NCBI RefSeq assembly: GCF_017309955.1
Contig: NZ_CP021247.1
Span: 931,501 to 995,500 of the forward strand
Length of the DNA: 64,000 nt
From: Novosphingobium sp. KA1
GTDB lineage: Bacteria > Pseudomonadota > Alphaproteobacteria > Sphingomonadales > Sphingomonadaceae
Direction of reading: 5' to 3'
Positions 1 to 8,980 of this stretch are shown here, piece by piece. A program made the position numbers and the translations under genes. The notes under the pieces were generated by a model. That model was given only the letters and a program-made list of their open reading frames with translations, was not told the DNA's origin and did no database searches. Numbering within the stretch: the first letter of the stretch is position 1; every line of letters begins with the position of its first letter.

Positions 1-1
1 G

Positions 2-349
2 ATCAAGCAGATGCTGCTCGACCAGCAGTTGGTGGCCGGACTCGGCAACATCTATGTCTGCGAGGCGCTGTTCCGCTCCGGCATCCGGCCCGACAGGGAA
101 TCGGGACGCGTCACCCTCCCCGCGCTCAAGAGACTGGTCCCGGCGATTCGCGAGGTGCTGTCCGAATCGATCGCGGCGGGCGGCTCGACGATCCGCGACT
201 ACGCCCAACCCAACGGAGAACTGGGCTATTTCGCGACTTCGTGGCAGGTCTATGGACGCGAAGGCCAGCCTTGCCTATGTGGCGGCACCGTTCGGCGCTT
301 CGTCCAGGGTGGACGCAGCACGTTCTGGTGCCCGAAATGCCAGAAATAG
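2..349 (+). CDS. mutM: Formamidopyrimidine-DNA glycosylase, C-terminal part (cut by window edge)
   Basis: MutM/Fpg excises oxidised purines such as 8-oxoguanine in base-excision repair. Only the last ~115 residues are in the window, open from the first bases. The helix-two-turn-helix segment ([16 protein letters not shown]) is near the start and the C-terminal zinc finger is complete (C-L-C, then C-P-K-C at the end), ending in the usual Gln-rich tail after the finger. The catalytic N-terminal Pro lies outside the window. It is followed by rpsT in the same direction, an order common in sphingomonads. Confidence 0.93.
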   Translation: MKQMLLDQQLVAGLGNIYVCEALFRSGIRPDRESGRVTLPALKRLVPAIREVLSESIAAGGSTIRDYAQPNGELGYFATSWQVYGREGQPCLCGGTVRRFVQGGRSTFWCPKCQK

Positions 350-373
350 GCGGTTTCGGAGGCGCCTCGCGGG

Positions 374-402
374 TTGACGGAATAGCGTCACACCGCTAAG
401 GG
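374..402 (+). promoter_or_regulatory. Possible rpsT promoter
   Basis: A TTGACG hexamer (374-379) and a weak TAAGGG hexamer (397-402) are separated by 17 bp, about 90 bp upstream of rpsT. The -35 match is good, the -10 match poor, so this is tentative. Confidence 0.3.
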
Positions 403-494
403 GCGCGCTTTCCGGCGAGTCCGCTCGCCAAGCAGATTCGTTAGGCATTGGGCCGCCATCACCGCTGCGTGGGGGGCCAGACAGAGGAAATTCG

Positions 495-755
495 ATGGCC
501 AATACGCCGCAAGCCCGCAAGCGCATCCGTCGCAACGAGCGCCGCGCCGAGATCAATACCAACCGCGTCAGCCGCATCCGTACCTTCGTCAAGAAGGTCG
601 AGGCCGCGATCGCCGGTGGTGACAAGACCGCTGCTTCGGCCGCGCTCAAGGAAGCCCAGCCCGAGCTGGCACGCGGCGTTGCCCGCGGTGTGCTTCACAA
701 GAACACCGCAGCGCGCAAGTTCTCGCGCCTGACCAAGGCCGTCTCGGCTCTCTGA
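495..755 (+). CDS. rpsT: Small ribosomal subunit protein bS20
   Basis: 86-residue basic protein of the 30S subunit that binds 16S rRNA early in assembly. The start [17 protein letters not shown] and the Lys/Arg/Ala-rich helical body, with a C-terminal [14 protein letters not shown] segment, are typical of bS20, and the length is normal. An AGAGGAAA Shine-Dalgarno sequence precedes the ATG. It stands alone between mutM and dnaA, with a long hairpin shortly downstream that probably ends the transcript. Confidence 0.97.
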   Translation: MANTPQARKRIRRNERRAEINTNRVSRIRTFVKKVEAAIAGGDKTAASAALKEAQPELARGVARGVLHKNTAARKFSRLTKAVSAL

Positions 756-797
756 GCCCGGCCTGACAGTCCGGCCTTCACGGCGGGACTGATGCTT

Positions 798-861
798 CGG
801 CCCAAGCTGCCGTCCGGAATTTTCGCTTCACGGCGAAGAATCGGACGGAAAGCTTGGGCCG
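798..861 (+). terminator. Long imperfect hairpin downstream of rpsT
   Basis: Arms of about 29 bp (798-826 and 833-861) pair with a few mismatches; the outer 11 bp (CGGCCCAAGCT / AGCTTGGGCCG) are perfect. It lies 43 bp after the rpsT stop. There is no clean T-run, so it may be a factor-assisted terminator or an RNA-stabilising structure. Confidence 0.45.
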
Positions 862-1716
862 ATGGCATTTCAGGGACCGAAGACGCGTCTTTCGGGAACG
901 CCCCGTTCGGAGCGGCCTGCGCCGACCGGGCCTGAATCCGCCTTTCGAGACGGACCCGGGCCCCGGCGCTAGCCAAAGCGACAGCTACGGCCGCCAGCTA
1001 CAGCCAATGGCCGCGCTGCCCCGCCGACCGCGCAACCCGTTCCGGCTCGCCCGAATCGTCGCAGGATGCCCCCGCATCCCGGTTCGACGGTTCCACCGCC
1101 TTTCCCGCTACCCGCGCCCTGCCGCGTTCCGGCTGCCCGTTGACGGCAAGCGATGCCGGACCCACGGCTTGCCGCGACCCGGGATATGCCGCGGTGCAGC
1201 AGGTGCCGGAACGGAGCGGGCGGGAGCCGCCATTCGATTCGTTCCTTGCCCGCCCGATGCCCACCCGGCGCCCACCCGGCGCCCGCCGGGACTCGGAATC
1301 AGGGACGAATCGCATGCGAGTCGCAGCGCCGGACGGGGGGCAATCGCCCCGGCGATCCGCACCGTAAGGTACGGAACAAGAACGAAGTCGGAGCCGCCCC
1401 CGGTCGGCTCCGGCGCCGCTCGGCTGCGCGCGGGAACGCCAATCCATTGAAACGGCAGAAACCTCGCGATTCGCGTGGCGCCTCGTGGCCCCCTCAATTC
1501 AAGCCCATGATTTTACACGAAAAAATCCATTCATGACGGATTTTGGGCACTCCCGGCCGAGTCAACAGGCATAATTTTTTTTATTTGGGGAGTGGCATAT
1601 TGCACCACAACCAAACCCGTTTCTAAAAGGGTCCCCGGCCGTTGCGGAACCGGCCGGGGAACATCGACAGCGACGAAGCATCTGCTGCAAACATGCGTTT
1701 GCGGCTGGGGGCATCT
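862..1716. other. Long gene-free stretch before dnaA
   Basis: About 850 bp with no convincing gene. It is very GC-rich up to ~1490; the open frames there look like chance products of composition, with no family likeness and no good ribosome-binding sites. It turns AT-rich at ~1505-1600 (several A and T runs), which would suit a promoter region for dnaA. No RNA gene was recognised. Confidence 0.5.
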
Positions 1717-1734
1717 TTACGTTTGTAAACGTAA
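1717..1734. promoter_or_regulatory. Perfect 8-2-8 palindrome upstream of dnaA, candidate operator
   Basis: TTACGTTT-GT-AAACGTAA is a perfect dyad with a 2-bp centre, 74 bp before the chosen dnaA start, in otherwise GC-rich sequence. Its size and symmetry fit a site for a dimeric repressor. The protein that would bind is not known. Confidence 0.4.
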
Positions 1735-1807
1735 CAATTGGCGATGGACCAGTTCCGGTTGCGCGAGGGCCCGTTCGGGGCAGCAGCCAACAAGGGGGGT
1801 TGGTTTA

Positions 1808-3310
1808 ATGTCAGGTACAGCAGGTCAGGGCGCTAACGGCGTGAGCAAAAAATCGAAGGCGGTAAAGTTGGTGATGGAAGAGGATCAGGAAGCCGTGAAT
1901 CTGGCGGCCGACTGGGCGGACATCAGCCAGGGTTTACGCAAGGATCTGGGTCAGCAGGCCCACAGCCAGTGGATCAAGCCGATCCAGCCGGGCAACTACT
2001 GCAAGGAAACCGGCACGCTCGATCTCTACCTGCCCACCGAGTTTTCGGCGAACTGGGTCGCGGACCGTTTTGCGGACCGCCTCTCGCTGGCATGGAAGAT
2101 CGCCCGTCCCGACGTGCGCCACGTGCGTGTGCTTGTGCATCCGGGTCGCCGCCAGCTTCCCGAACTGCGCCTTGGCGGCGGCGGCGCCCGTCCGGCCAGC
2201 GCTCCTGCCAATGATTCGGCACAGGGCAGCGCGGACCCGATCTCGGCCGTGCTCGCCGGCGAAGCCTTCGCGGCCCTGGGCCAGGGCCCTGCCGGCATCG
2301 ACGCCTCGCAGACTTTCTCGAGCTTCGTGACCGGCCAGTCGAACGTGCTGGCCTGCAACGCCGCGCAGCGCATGGCCGCCACCGAAACGCCGCAGTTCTC
2401 GCCGCTCTATCTCAAGGGCGCGACCGGCCAGGGCAAGACCCACCTGCTGCACGCGATCGGCCACGCCTATCTCCAGCACCACCCCCATGCGCGGATCTTC
2501 TACTGCTCGGCCGAGCGCTTCATGGTCGAATTTGTCCAGGCGCTGCGCCAGAACCAGATGATCGAGTTCAAGTCGCGCCTGCGCGGTTTCGACCTGCTGC
2601 TGGTGGACGACATCCAGTTCATCATCGGCAAGGCCTCGGCGCAGGAAGAACTGCTCTACACGATCGATGCGCTGCTGCAGGAAGGCAAGCGCCTGGTCTT
2701 TGCCGCCGACCGTGCGCCCCAGGCGCTCGACGGCGTCGAGCCGCGCCTGCTCTCGCGCCTGTCGATGGGCCTGGTTGCCGACATCCAGCCGGCCGACATC
2801 GAACTGCGCCGCTCGATCCTCCAGAATCGCCTCGGCCGCTTCGCTTCGGTCGACGTGCCTTCGGACGTCATCGAGTTCCTTGCCCGCACCATCAACCGCA
2901 ACGTGCGTGAACTGGTCGGCGGCCTCAACAAGCTGATCGCCTATGCCCAGCTGACCGGCCAGGCCGTGTCGCTGCAGCTGGCCGAGGAACAGCTGACCGA
3001 CATCCTCTCGGCCAACCGCCGCCGCATCACGATCGACGAGATCCAGCGCACGGTCTGCCAGTTCTACCGGATCGACCGGACCGAGATGAGCTCGAAGCGC
3101 CGCGCCCGCGCGGTGGTGCGTCCGCGCCAGGTGGCGATGTACCTCGCCAAGGTGCTGACGCCGCGCTCCTACCCGGAGATCGGCCGCAAGTTCGGTGGCC
3201 GCGATCACTCGACGGTGATCCACGCCGTGCGCCTGATCGAGGAACTGCGCACGCGCGATGCCGACATGGACGGCGACGTCCGTTCGCTGCTGCGCCAGCT
3301 GGAGTCCTGA
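1808..3310 (+). CDS. dnaA: Chromosomal replication initiator DnaA
   Basis: DnaA binds DnaA boxes at oriC and opens the origin in its ATP form. The product (~500 aa) has an N-terminal domain (WIKPIQPGNYCKETG), the AAA+ core with a Walker A of the form GATGQGKT near residue 205 and Walker B LLLVDDIQF near 262, and a C-terminal domain IV with the helix-turn-helix/signature region (PRSYPEIGRKFGGRDHSTV). The frame is open further upstream, but ATG 1808 has a strong AAGGGGGG site 7-8 bp before it; ATG 1874 is an alternative nearer the conserved start. The Walker A differs from the more usual GGxGLGKT. A cluster of box-like sites follows the stop. Confidence 0.96.
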   Translation: MSGTAGQGANGVSKKSKAVKLVMEEDQEAVNLAADWADISQGLRKDLGQQAHSQWIKPIQPGNYCKETGTLDLYLPTEFSANWVADRFADRLSLAWKIARPDVRHVRVLVHPGRRQLPELRLGGGGARPASAPANDSAQGSADPISAVLAGEAFAALGQGPAGIDASQTFSSFVTGQSNVLACNAAQRMAATETPQFSPLYLKGATGQGKTHLLHAIGHAYLQHHPHARIFYCSAERFMVEFVQALRQNQMIEFKSRLRGFDLLLVDDIQFIIGKASAQEELLYTIDALLQEGKRLVFAADRAPQALDGVEPRLLSRLSMGLVADIQPADIELRRSILQNRLGRFASVDVPSDVIEFLARTINRNVRELVGGLNKLIAYAQLTGQAVSLQLAEEQLTDILSANRRRITIDEIQRTVCQFYRIDRTEMSSKRRARAVVRPRQVAMYLAKVLTPRSYPEIGRKFGGRDHSTVIHAVRLIEELRTRDADMDGDVRSLLRQLES

Positions 3311-3336
3311 GGCTTTTTCCCCGGACTAGCCCCCGA

Positions 3337-3389
3337 TAGTCCACGGATAGCCCACAAGACCTCCACACTTTATCCACAGCTTGCCCACA
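3337..3389 (+). promoter_or_regulatory. Cluster of DnaA-box-like 9-mers just after dnaA
   Basis: One perfect DnaA box, TTATCCACA, is at 3370-3378. Around it on the same strand are TTGCCCACA (3381-3389, two mismatches), TAGCCCACA (3348-3356) and TAGTCCACG (3337-3345), three mismatches each. A perfect hairpin follows and an AT-rich stretch lies at ~3605-3750 (ATATTTAACATTTACTGTAA and TTAAACTTTGAATAAGG). This could be part of an origin or an autoregulatory site; the sequence cannot say which. Confidence 0.5.
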
Positions 3390-3402
3390 GGGTCGCACCT
3401 GT

Positions 3403-3436
3403 CCGCGCGCGGGAACCATCCGGTTCCCGCGCGCGG
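3403..3436 (+). terminator. Perfect 15-bp hairpin downstream of dnaA
   Basis: CCGCGCGCGGGAACC and its exact complement are separated by a 4-base loop (ATCC), followed by TTCGTTT. Very stable; probably the end of the dnaA transcript, though the T-run is weak. Confidence 0.55.
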
Positions 3437-3449
3437 TTCGTTTCAGCGC

Positions 3450-3522
3450 CATGGATATGACAGTCGCAGGCGCCTCACTGCCCCTGCCCCCTGCCCCCTG
3501 CCCCCTGCAGTCGCATATCCAT
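3450..3522. repeat. Heptamer array (TGCCCCC)n inside an inverted repeat
   Basis: Four near-perfect tandem copies of a TGCCCCC heptamer (3479-3508) lie between inverted arms beginning ATGGATATG (3450) and ending CATATCCAT (3522); the arms match over ~20 bp with small gaps. The rest of the stretch to 3808 holds the AT-rich segment and the promoter side of the next gene; no gene was seen. Confidence 0.6.
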
Positions 3523-3808
3523 GCTTCTGTTATGAAACGTATTTGCGATGCGAGGACGGCGCCAATATCAGCCGTTGGCGCGCTTGAGAGACCGCGTCCG
3601 CCTCCAAGTAAATTCCCATCCTATATTTAACATTTACTGTAATGCATGATGGCAACCCTTCGGAACAAGCGACAAATCGCCCCAAAAACCGGCAAAAAGT
3701 GCCGCTTATGCGACGAAAAATGATTTCTTAAACTTTGAATAAGGGTATTCCCTTAGCTTCTCGCAGTGACCGGGGCCTGTCCCGGCCGCACGAGAGGAGC
3801 ATCCCCCC

Positions 3809-4675
<867 letters not shown>

Positions 4676-4775
4676 CCGCAAGTTCGGCCCCATCACCGCC
4701 AGTCGGCATCCCCATCACCGCCGGGCGGCATCTTCGGTTTGCCCGCGTGGCCGCGATGCTGTAGGCGCTGTGGTC

Positions 4776-5201
4776 ATGACGCTTCCCGCCACTTACGGCC
4801 AGGCCGCGCTGCGCGGCATGCGTTGCCGGTGCCCGCGCTGCGGCGAAGGCCTGCTGTTTCGCAAGTGGCTCAAGCCGCTGGACCGCTGCCCGGCCTGCAT
4901 GCTCGACCTGACGCCCCAGCGCGCCGACGACTTCCCGGCCTATATCGCCATGATCGTGACCGGACACCTGATGGCGCCGGTGATCATCATGCTCTCCAAG
5001 GACTTCGCGATGGGCGTGGCCGGCATGTTCGCTATCGTCGTGCCGCTGGCGGTGGTCATGATGCTGGCGATGCTGCAACCGGCCAAGGGCGGCGTGATCG
5101 CCACCCAGTGGTGGTTCGGCATGCATGGTTTCATGAAGGAACGCCTGCCTGCGGCCGAAACCGGCCCTGCGGCCCATCCCGGCGAGGCAGGACAAGAATG
5201 A
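4776..5201 (+). CDS. DUF983 family small membrane protein
   Basis: 141-residue protein with two CxxC pairs near the N-terminus (CRCPRCGEG and CPAC), as in a zinc ribbon, followed by two hydrophobic helices and a C-terminal tail ending in a WWFGMHGF segment. This layout is that of the DUF983 family, whose role is unsettled; related genes sit near cytochrome oxidase genes in other bacteria. Its stop overlaps the start of the moeB-like gene (ATGA), so the two are probably translated together. Confidence 0.85.
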   Translation: MTLPATYGQAALRGMRCRCPRCGEGLLFRKWLKPLDRCPACMLDLTPQRADDFPAYIAMIVTGHLMAPVIIMLSKDFAMGVAGMFAIVVPLAVVMMLAMLQPAKGGVIATQWWFGMHGFMKERLPAAETGPAAHPGEAGQE

Positions 5202-5983
5202 CGCTCTCGCCAGAACGCCTTGCGCGCTTCGCGCGGCACATCGTCCTGCCCGAAGTGGGCGGCGCGGGTCAGGTGGCGCTGGCCGATGCCCATGTGGTCC
5301 TGGTCGGCTGCGGCGGGATCGGCAGCCCTGCGCTCCAGTACCTCGCCGCAGCCGGGATAGGACGCCTGACGCTGGTCGACGACGACACGGTGGACGTCAG
5401 CAACCTGCAACGCCAGACGATTTACGCGCCATCGGATATCGGCAAGCCTAAAGCGGAAGCGGCGGCCGAATGGGTGCGGCGCTTTGATCTTGGCCTTGAA
5501 GTCCTGCCGCACGTAACGCGCCTTGGGGATGACAACGTGGCAGAGATACTCTCCGGCGCGAGCGTCGTACTCGACGGCTGTGACAACTTCGCGACTCGCC
5601 TGCGGGTGTCAGATTGCTGCGTCAATCTCGGCATTCCCCTCAGCACGGCGGCAATCGGCCGGTTTCAGGGGCAGGTCGCCAATTTCGCCGGACATCTGCC
5701 GGGCGAGGCCTGCTACCGCTGCTTCGTGGGTGACGCTTTCGATGCGCAGGACTGCGACACGTGCGCGGCGGACGGGGTGCTGGGGGCGATGGCCGGCATG
5801 GTCGGCACGTTTGCGGCGATGCACGCCATGCGCGTGCTGCTGGCGGGCCGGTCGGCGCTGGGCGAGCCGCAGTTCGGCACCCTGCACCTGATCGACGGCA
5901 TGGCCCCTGCGATGCGGCCGCTGAGGATTGCCAAGGATCCGGGCTGTTCGGCCTGCGGCGTTCAGGCAGTCCTACCGTCGTAA
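5198..5983 (+). CDS. moeB: ThiF/MoeB/HesA-family adenylyltransferase
   Basis: E1-like enzyme that adenylates the C-terminal Gly of a small sulfur carrier (MoaD or ThiS) for molybdopterin or thiamine synthesis. Seen: the nucleotide-binding loop GCGGIGSPALQYLAAAGIG (residues ~37-55), the DDD and NLQRQ motifs, and a zinc site formed by CYRC... and CSAC near the C-terminus. Length (261 aa) fits MoeB without a rhodanese domain. MoeB and ThiF cannot be separated by sequence alone; no moa or thi genes lie nearby. Its 3' end overlaps the convergent GFA gene by 22 bp. Confidence 0.9.
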   Translation: MTLSPERLARFARHIVLPEVGGAGQVALADAHVVLVGCGGIGSPALQYLAAAGIGRLTLVDDDTVDVSNLQRQTIYAPSDIGKPKAEAAAEWVRRFDLGLEVLPHVTRLGDDNVAEILSGASVVLDGCDNFATRLRVSDCCVNLGIPLSTAAIGRFQGQVANFAGHLPGEACYRCFVGDAFDAQDCDTCAADGVLGAMAGMVGTFAAMHAMRVLLAGRSALGEPQFGTLHLIDGMAPAMRPLRIAKDPGCSACGVQAVLPS

Positions 5984-6297
5984 CTGTAGACCGATAGCCC
6001 GGCGAGCAGTTCGGGCGCAAACAGGCGCATGTTCACGCCCATCCGGTCCTTCGCCGGATCGACCGCGCTCCAGTGCGTGGTGCAGCCGCATTGCGGGCAG
6101 TGCCAGAAGGTCAGCACGTTCTCGCCGGTCTGATAGCCCACGAGTTCGCCCTCGATCCGCACGTTCGCGGGGCTGTGATAGGACCACAGCGTCCCCAACC
6201 GGTGGCAGACCGAGCAGTTGCAGTCGCAGACCTCGTGCGGCGTGTCCGCCAGTTCCAGTGTAACGGCGCCGCAGTGGCAGGTTCCCCGGCAGGTCAT
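5962..6297 (-). CDS. GFA/CENP-V domain zinc protein
   Basis: 111-residue protein with the cysteine pattern of the GFA family: CRGTCHCGAV at the start, CDCNCSVC near residue 30, and CPQCGC near residue 70, which bind one or two zinc ions. The family includes glutathione-dependent formaldehyde-activating proteins, but most members have no proven substrate. It starts within the last codons of cobB (ATGA overlap), so the two form a minus-strand operon. Start taken at the Met before TCRGTCHCG. Confidence 0.88.
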   Translation of the reverse strand: MTCRGTCHCGAVTLELADTPHEVCDCNCSVCHRLGTLWSYHSPANVRIEGELVGYQTGENVLTFWHCPQCGCTTHWSAVDPAKDRMGVNMRLFAPELLAGLSVYSYDGRTA

Positions 6298-7004
6298 GCG
6301 CCGAGCACTTCGTCCACCCATGCCGCGACCAGTTCACTCGCAAGGCCATGGCGCGCCTCGTCGAACCAGAAAGTGCCTTGCGAGGGTTCGAGGTTGAGTT
6401 CCAGCGTCTCCGCCCCGAATTCGCGCGCGTTGCGCACGAAGCCGGCAGCCGGATAGACCGCGCCCGAAGTGCCGATGGAGACAAACAGGTCCGCCCGCTC
6501 CAGTGCCGCGAAGATTGCGTCCATGTGGTAGGGCATTTCCCCGAACCAGACGATGTCGGGCCTGAGCGCGGCCGCGCCGCATTCGGGACAGGCCGGACGG
6601 CCGATCAGCGGCCCGGTCCAGGGCACGCGCGCGTCGCAGGCGGTGCACCAGGCATTGAGATGCTCGCCGTGCATGTGGAGCACGCGTTTGGCTCCTGCCC
6701 GCTCGTGCAGGTCATCGACGTTCTGGGTGACGATCAGCAGGTCGCCCTCCCACTCCCGGTCCAGTCTGGCCAGCGCGTGGTGGGCGGCGTTGGGCTGCTT
6801 GGTCTGGATCGACTCGCGCCGCATGTCGTAGAAACGCAGCACGAGGTCGGGATCGCGGGCAAAAGCCTCGGGCGTCGCCACGTCCTCCACCCGGTGCTGC
6901 TCCCACAAGCCGCCGCCATCCCGAAAGGTGTCGATGCCGCTTTCGGCGCTTACGCCCGCGCCGGTGAGGATGACGATGTTGCGGATGTCCTTCATCCCGG
7001 CCAT
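6294..7004 (-). CDS. cobB: NAD-dependent protein deacylase, sirtuin
   Basis: Removes acyl groups from lysines using NAD+. Seen: the NAD-binding GAGVSAESGIDTFR motif at the N-terminus, TQNVDDLHERAG, the catalytic His in LHMHGE, the zinc site (CTAC...CPEC), and IGTSGAVYPA. The Y and R of the FYDMRRESI segment match the class III pocket used for succinyl/malonyl lysines. Two Mets can start it (7004 or 6995). It is divergent from dapB, which begins 27 bp away. Confidence 0.94.
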   Translation of the reverse strand: MAGMKDIRNIVILTGAGVSAESGIDTFRDGGGLWEQHRVEDVATPEAFARDPDLVLRFYDMRRESIQTKQPNAAHHALARLDREWEGDLLIVTQNVDDLHERAGAKRVLHMHGEHLNAWCTACDARVPWTGPLIGRPACPECGAAALRPDIVWFGEMPYHMDAIFAALERADLFVSIGTSGAVYPAAGFVRNAREFGAETLELNLEPSQGTFWFDEARHGLASELVAAWVDEVLGA

Positions 7005-7031
7005 GAGACCAGCCTTCAACGGAGACGGCAA

Positions 7032-7760
7032 GTGGCACGAATCGGAATTATCGGCAGCGCGGGACGCATGGGGCACGCCATTGCACTGGCCATCGCGGAC
7101 GCAGGTGAAGACCTTGCCGGCGGCGTGGGCCGCGACGGCGACCTTGGCGGGCTGGCCGCGCATTCGGACGTGCTGATCGACTTCTCCAGCCCCACCGCGC
7201 TCGAAGCCAACCTCGATGCCGCGGTGGACGCAGGCATTCCCATCGTTGTCGGCACCACCGGCCTCGAGGAGCGCCACCACTGGCTGATCGATGCCGCCGC
7301 GCAGCACATTCCCGTGCTCCAGACCGGCAACACCTCGCTGGGGGTCACCCTGCTTGCCCACCTCGTGCGCGAAGCTGCCAGCAGGCTGGGCGAGGACTGG
7401 GATATCGAGATCGTCGAGACCCACCACCGCATGAAGGTCGACGCCCCCTCCGGCACCGCGCTGCTGCTGGGCGACGCGGCCGCCAAGGGCCGCGAGGTCA
7501 GCCTGTCCGACGCGGCCGTGCGCGGCCGCGACGGCATCACCGGCAAGCGCGAGGCGGGCACGATCGGTTTCGCGGCCCTGCGCGGCGGCACCGTGGCGGG
7601 CGACCACACCGTCCATTTCCTGAGCGATAACGAGCGCCTCTCGTTCTCGCACCTCGCCGAAAACCGCACGATCTTTGCCAAGGGCGCGGTCAAGGCGGCG
7701 CAGTGGCTGAAGGACAAGCACGCCGGCCGCTACACGATGCCCGAGGTGCTGGACCTTTGA
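7032..7760 (+). CDS. dapB: 4-hydroxy-tetrahydrodipicolinate reductase
   Basis: NAD(P)H-dependent step of lysine and diaminopimelate synthesis. GTG start placed by the nucleotide-binding motif GIIGSAGRMG at residue 4 and a GGAGA site upstream. Also seen: VGTTGL, ETHHRMKVDAPSGTAL (catalytic His-His and Lys) and GFAALRGGTVAGDHTV. Length 242 aa is normal. The stop overlaps the TTG start of nth. dapE of the same pathway lies 3 kb away on the other strand. Confidence 0.95.
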   Translation: MARIGIIGSAGRMGHAIALAIADAGEDLAGGVGRDGDLGGLAAHSDVLIDFSSPTALEANLDAAVDAGIPIVVGTTGLEERHHWLIDAAAQHIPVLQTGNTSLGVTLLAHLVREAASRLGEDWDIEIVETHHRMKVDAPSGTALLLGDAAAKGREVSLSDAAVRGRDGITGKREAGTIGFAALRGGTVAGDHTVHFLSDNERLSFSHLAENRTIFAKGAVKAAQWLKDKHAGRYTMPEVLDL

Positions 7761-8413
7761 ACAAGGCCGCGATCTTCGAATTCTTCCGCCGTCTCGCCGA
7801 GCTTAACCCCTCGCCCGAGACGGAGCTGGAATTCGGCAACGATTACCAGCTCCTCGTCGCCGTGGTGCTTTCCGCGCAGTCGACCGACGTCGGCGTCAAC
7901 AAGGCCACGCGGGCGCTGTTCCGCGCGGTGAAGACGCCCGCGCAGATGGTCGAACTGGGCGAAGAGGGCCTGAAGGAGCACATCAAGACCATCGGCCTGT
8001 TCAATTCCAAGGCCAGGAACGTCATCGCCCTCTCCGAGATCCTCGTCGAGCGCTACGGCGGCGACGTGCCGGAAGACCGCGACGCGCTGGTCGAACTGCC
8101 CGGCGTCGGCCGCAAGACCGCCAACGTGGTGATGAACTGCGCCTTCGGAGCGGAGACCTTCGCGGTGGACACCCATATCTTCCGTGTCGGCAACCGCACC
8201 GGGATCGCCAAGGGCAAGACCCCGCTGGCGGTCGAGAAGCAGCTTGAGAAACGCGTGCCGCAGCCCTTCCGGGTGGGATCGCACCACTGGATGATCCTGC
8301 ACGGCCGCTACATCTGCAAGGCCCGCACGCCCGAATGCTGGCGCTGCCCGGTGGTTGACTTGTGCGACTACAAGGACAAGGTTCTGGAGAAGGGTGCGAA
8401 AAAAGCCGCCTGA
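7757..8413 (+). CDS. nth: Endonuclease III
   Basis: DNA glycosylase/AP lyase for oxidised pyrimidines. The helix-hairpin-helix LPGVGRKTANVV (~residue 115), the catalytic Asp in VDTHIFRV and the 4Fe-4S ligands C-x6-C-x2-C-x5-C (CKARTPECWRC...LC) near the C-terminus are all present; the catalytic Lys is in SAQSTDVGVNKAT. The TTG at 7757, overlapping the dapB stop, gives the family's usual N-terminus (NKAAIFEFF); an in-frame ATG at 7703 is possible. Confidence 0.95.
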   Translation: MNKAAIFEFFRRLAELNPSPETELEFGNDYQLLVAVVLSAQSTDVGVNKATRALFRAVKTPAQMVELGEEGLKEHIKTIGLFNSKARNVIALSEILVERYGGDVPEDRDALVELPGVGRKTANVVMNCAFGAETFAVDTHIFRVGNRTGIAKGKTPLAVEKQLEKRVPQPFRVGSHHWMILHGRYICKARTPECWRCPVVDLCDYKDKVLEKGAKKAA

Positions 8414-8427
8414 ACGGGAGGTCTCTT

Positions 8428-8820
8428 ATGGCTAGCCGTCGCCTTGTCCTGATGCTTTCGCCGCTGGCGCTGGCCGCCTGCTCCGATCACGAACCCGCCG
8501 CGCCTCCTCCGGTCAGCCCTGCCGCCGAAGCGGTCGGCCCCGCGCAGGATTGCCTGCCGCTCAGCCAGTTCTCCAGCACCCGCATCCGCGACGACTGGAC
8601 CGTCGATTTCATCGGCGGCGCCGGCAATCGCGTGTGGCGGGTCACGCTGGCGAACCGCTGCTCCGGGCTGAGGTCGGCGGACAGCTTTACGTACAGCACG
8701 TCGCTGTCGCAGCTTTGCCGGCAGGACATCATCTATCCGTTGGTGCGGGTGGGGAACGGCTTCCAGCGCGGCGGTGGATGCGGCTTGGCGCCGTTTACGC
8801 CGGTGAAGCTCAAGCAGTAG
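8428..8820 (+). CDS. Small lipoprotein, DUF6491-like
   Basis: 130-residue exported protein. The N-terminus MASRRLVLMLSPLALAAC is a lipoprotein signal with a lipobox ending at Cys18. A Pro/Ala-rich spacer follows, then a compact domain (DCLPLSQFSSTRIRDDWTV) with four further Cys. It resembles small sphingomonad lipoproteins of the DUF6491 type, from memory only; function unknown. Good GGGAGG site before the ATG. Confidence 0.7.
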   Translation: MASRRLVLMLSPLALAACSDHEPAAPPPVSPAAEAVGPAQDCLPLSQFSSTRIRDDWTVDFIGGAGNRVWRVTLANRCSGLRSADSFTYSTSLSQLCRQDIIYPLVRVGNGFQRGGGCGLAPFTPVKLKQ

Positions 8821-8823
8821 AAA

Positions 8824-8976
8824 CAGAGAAGTCCTGGGGCCCTTCGACAAGCTCGGCCCCCCAGACCCTCGGAATGTCTACGCCGCGCGCCACTTAGGCG
8901 TAGCGCGCGACGTGGTTGGCCCACGTGACCCAGACGGTATTGGGGGTGCAGGGGGGCTATGCTCCCCTGCTTTTAC
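8824..8976 (+). repeat. Dispersed repeat family B, copy 1
   Basis: 153-bp intergenic element that matches the reverse complement of 48604-48790. Shared blocks: AGAGAAGTCCTGGGGCCCTT at one end, CCCCCAGACC, AATGTCNACGCCGC, AGACGGTATNGGGGGTGCA, and a terminal hairpin (CAGGGGGGCTATGCTCCCCTG) followed by TTTT. The middle is variable in length. It fills the gap between convergent genes, and its T-tailed hairpin may act as a terminator. Confidence 0.75.
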
Positions 8977-8980
8977 CCCT

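Noticed and set aside
854..1536. Several overlapping frames in the rpsT-dnaA gap
   Set aside because: Arg/Pro/Gly-rich translations in all frames, no ribosome-binding sites, no likeness to proteins.
1934..3223. Long open frame antisense to dnaA
   Set aside because: Product of GC-rich third-position bias; no family likeness, and dnaA on the other strand is certain.
5928..6263. Plus-strand frame across the GFA gene
   Set aside because: Arg/Ser-rich shadow; the minus-strand GFA cysteine pattern is complete.
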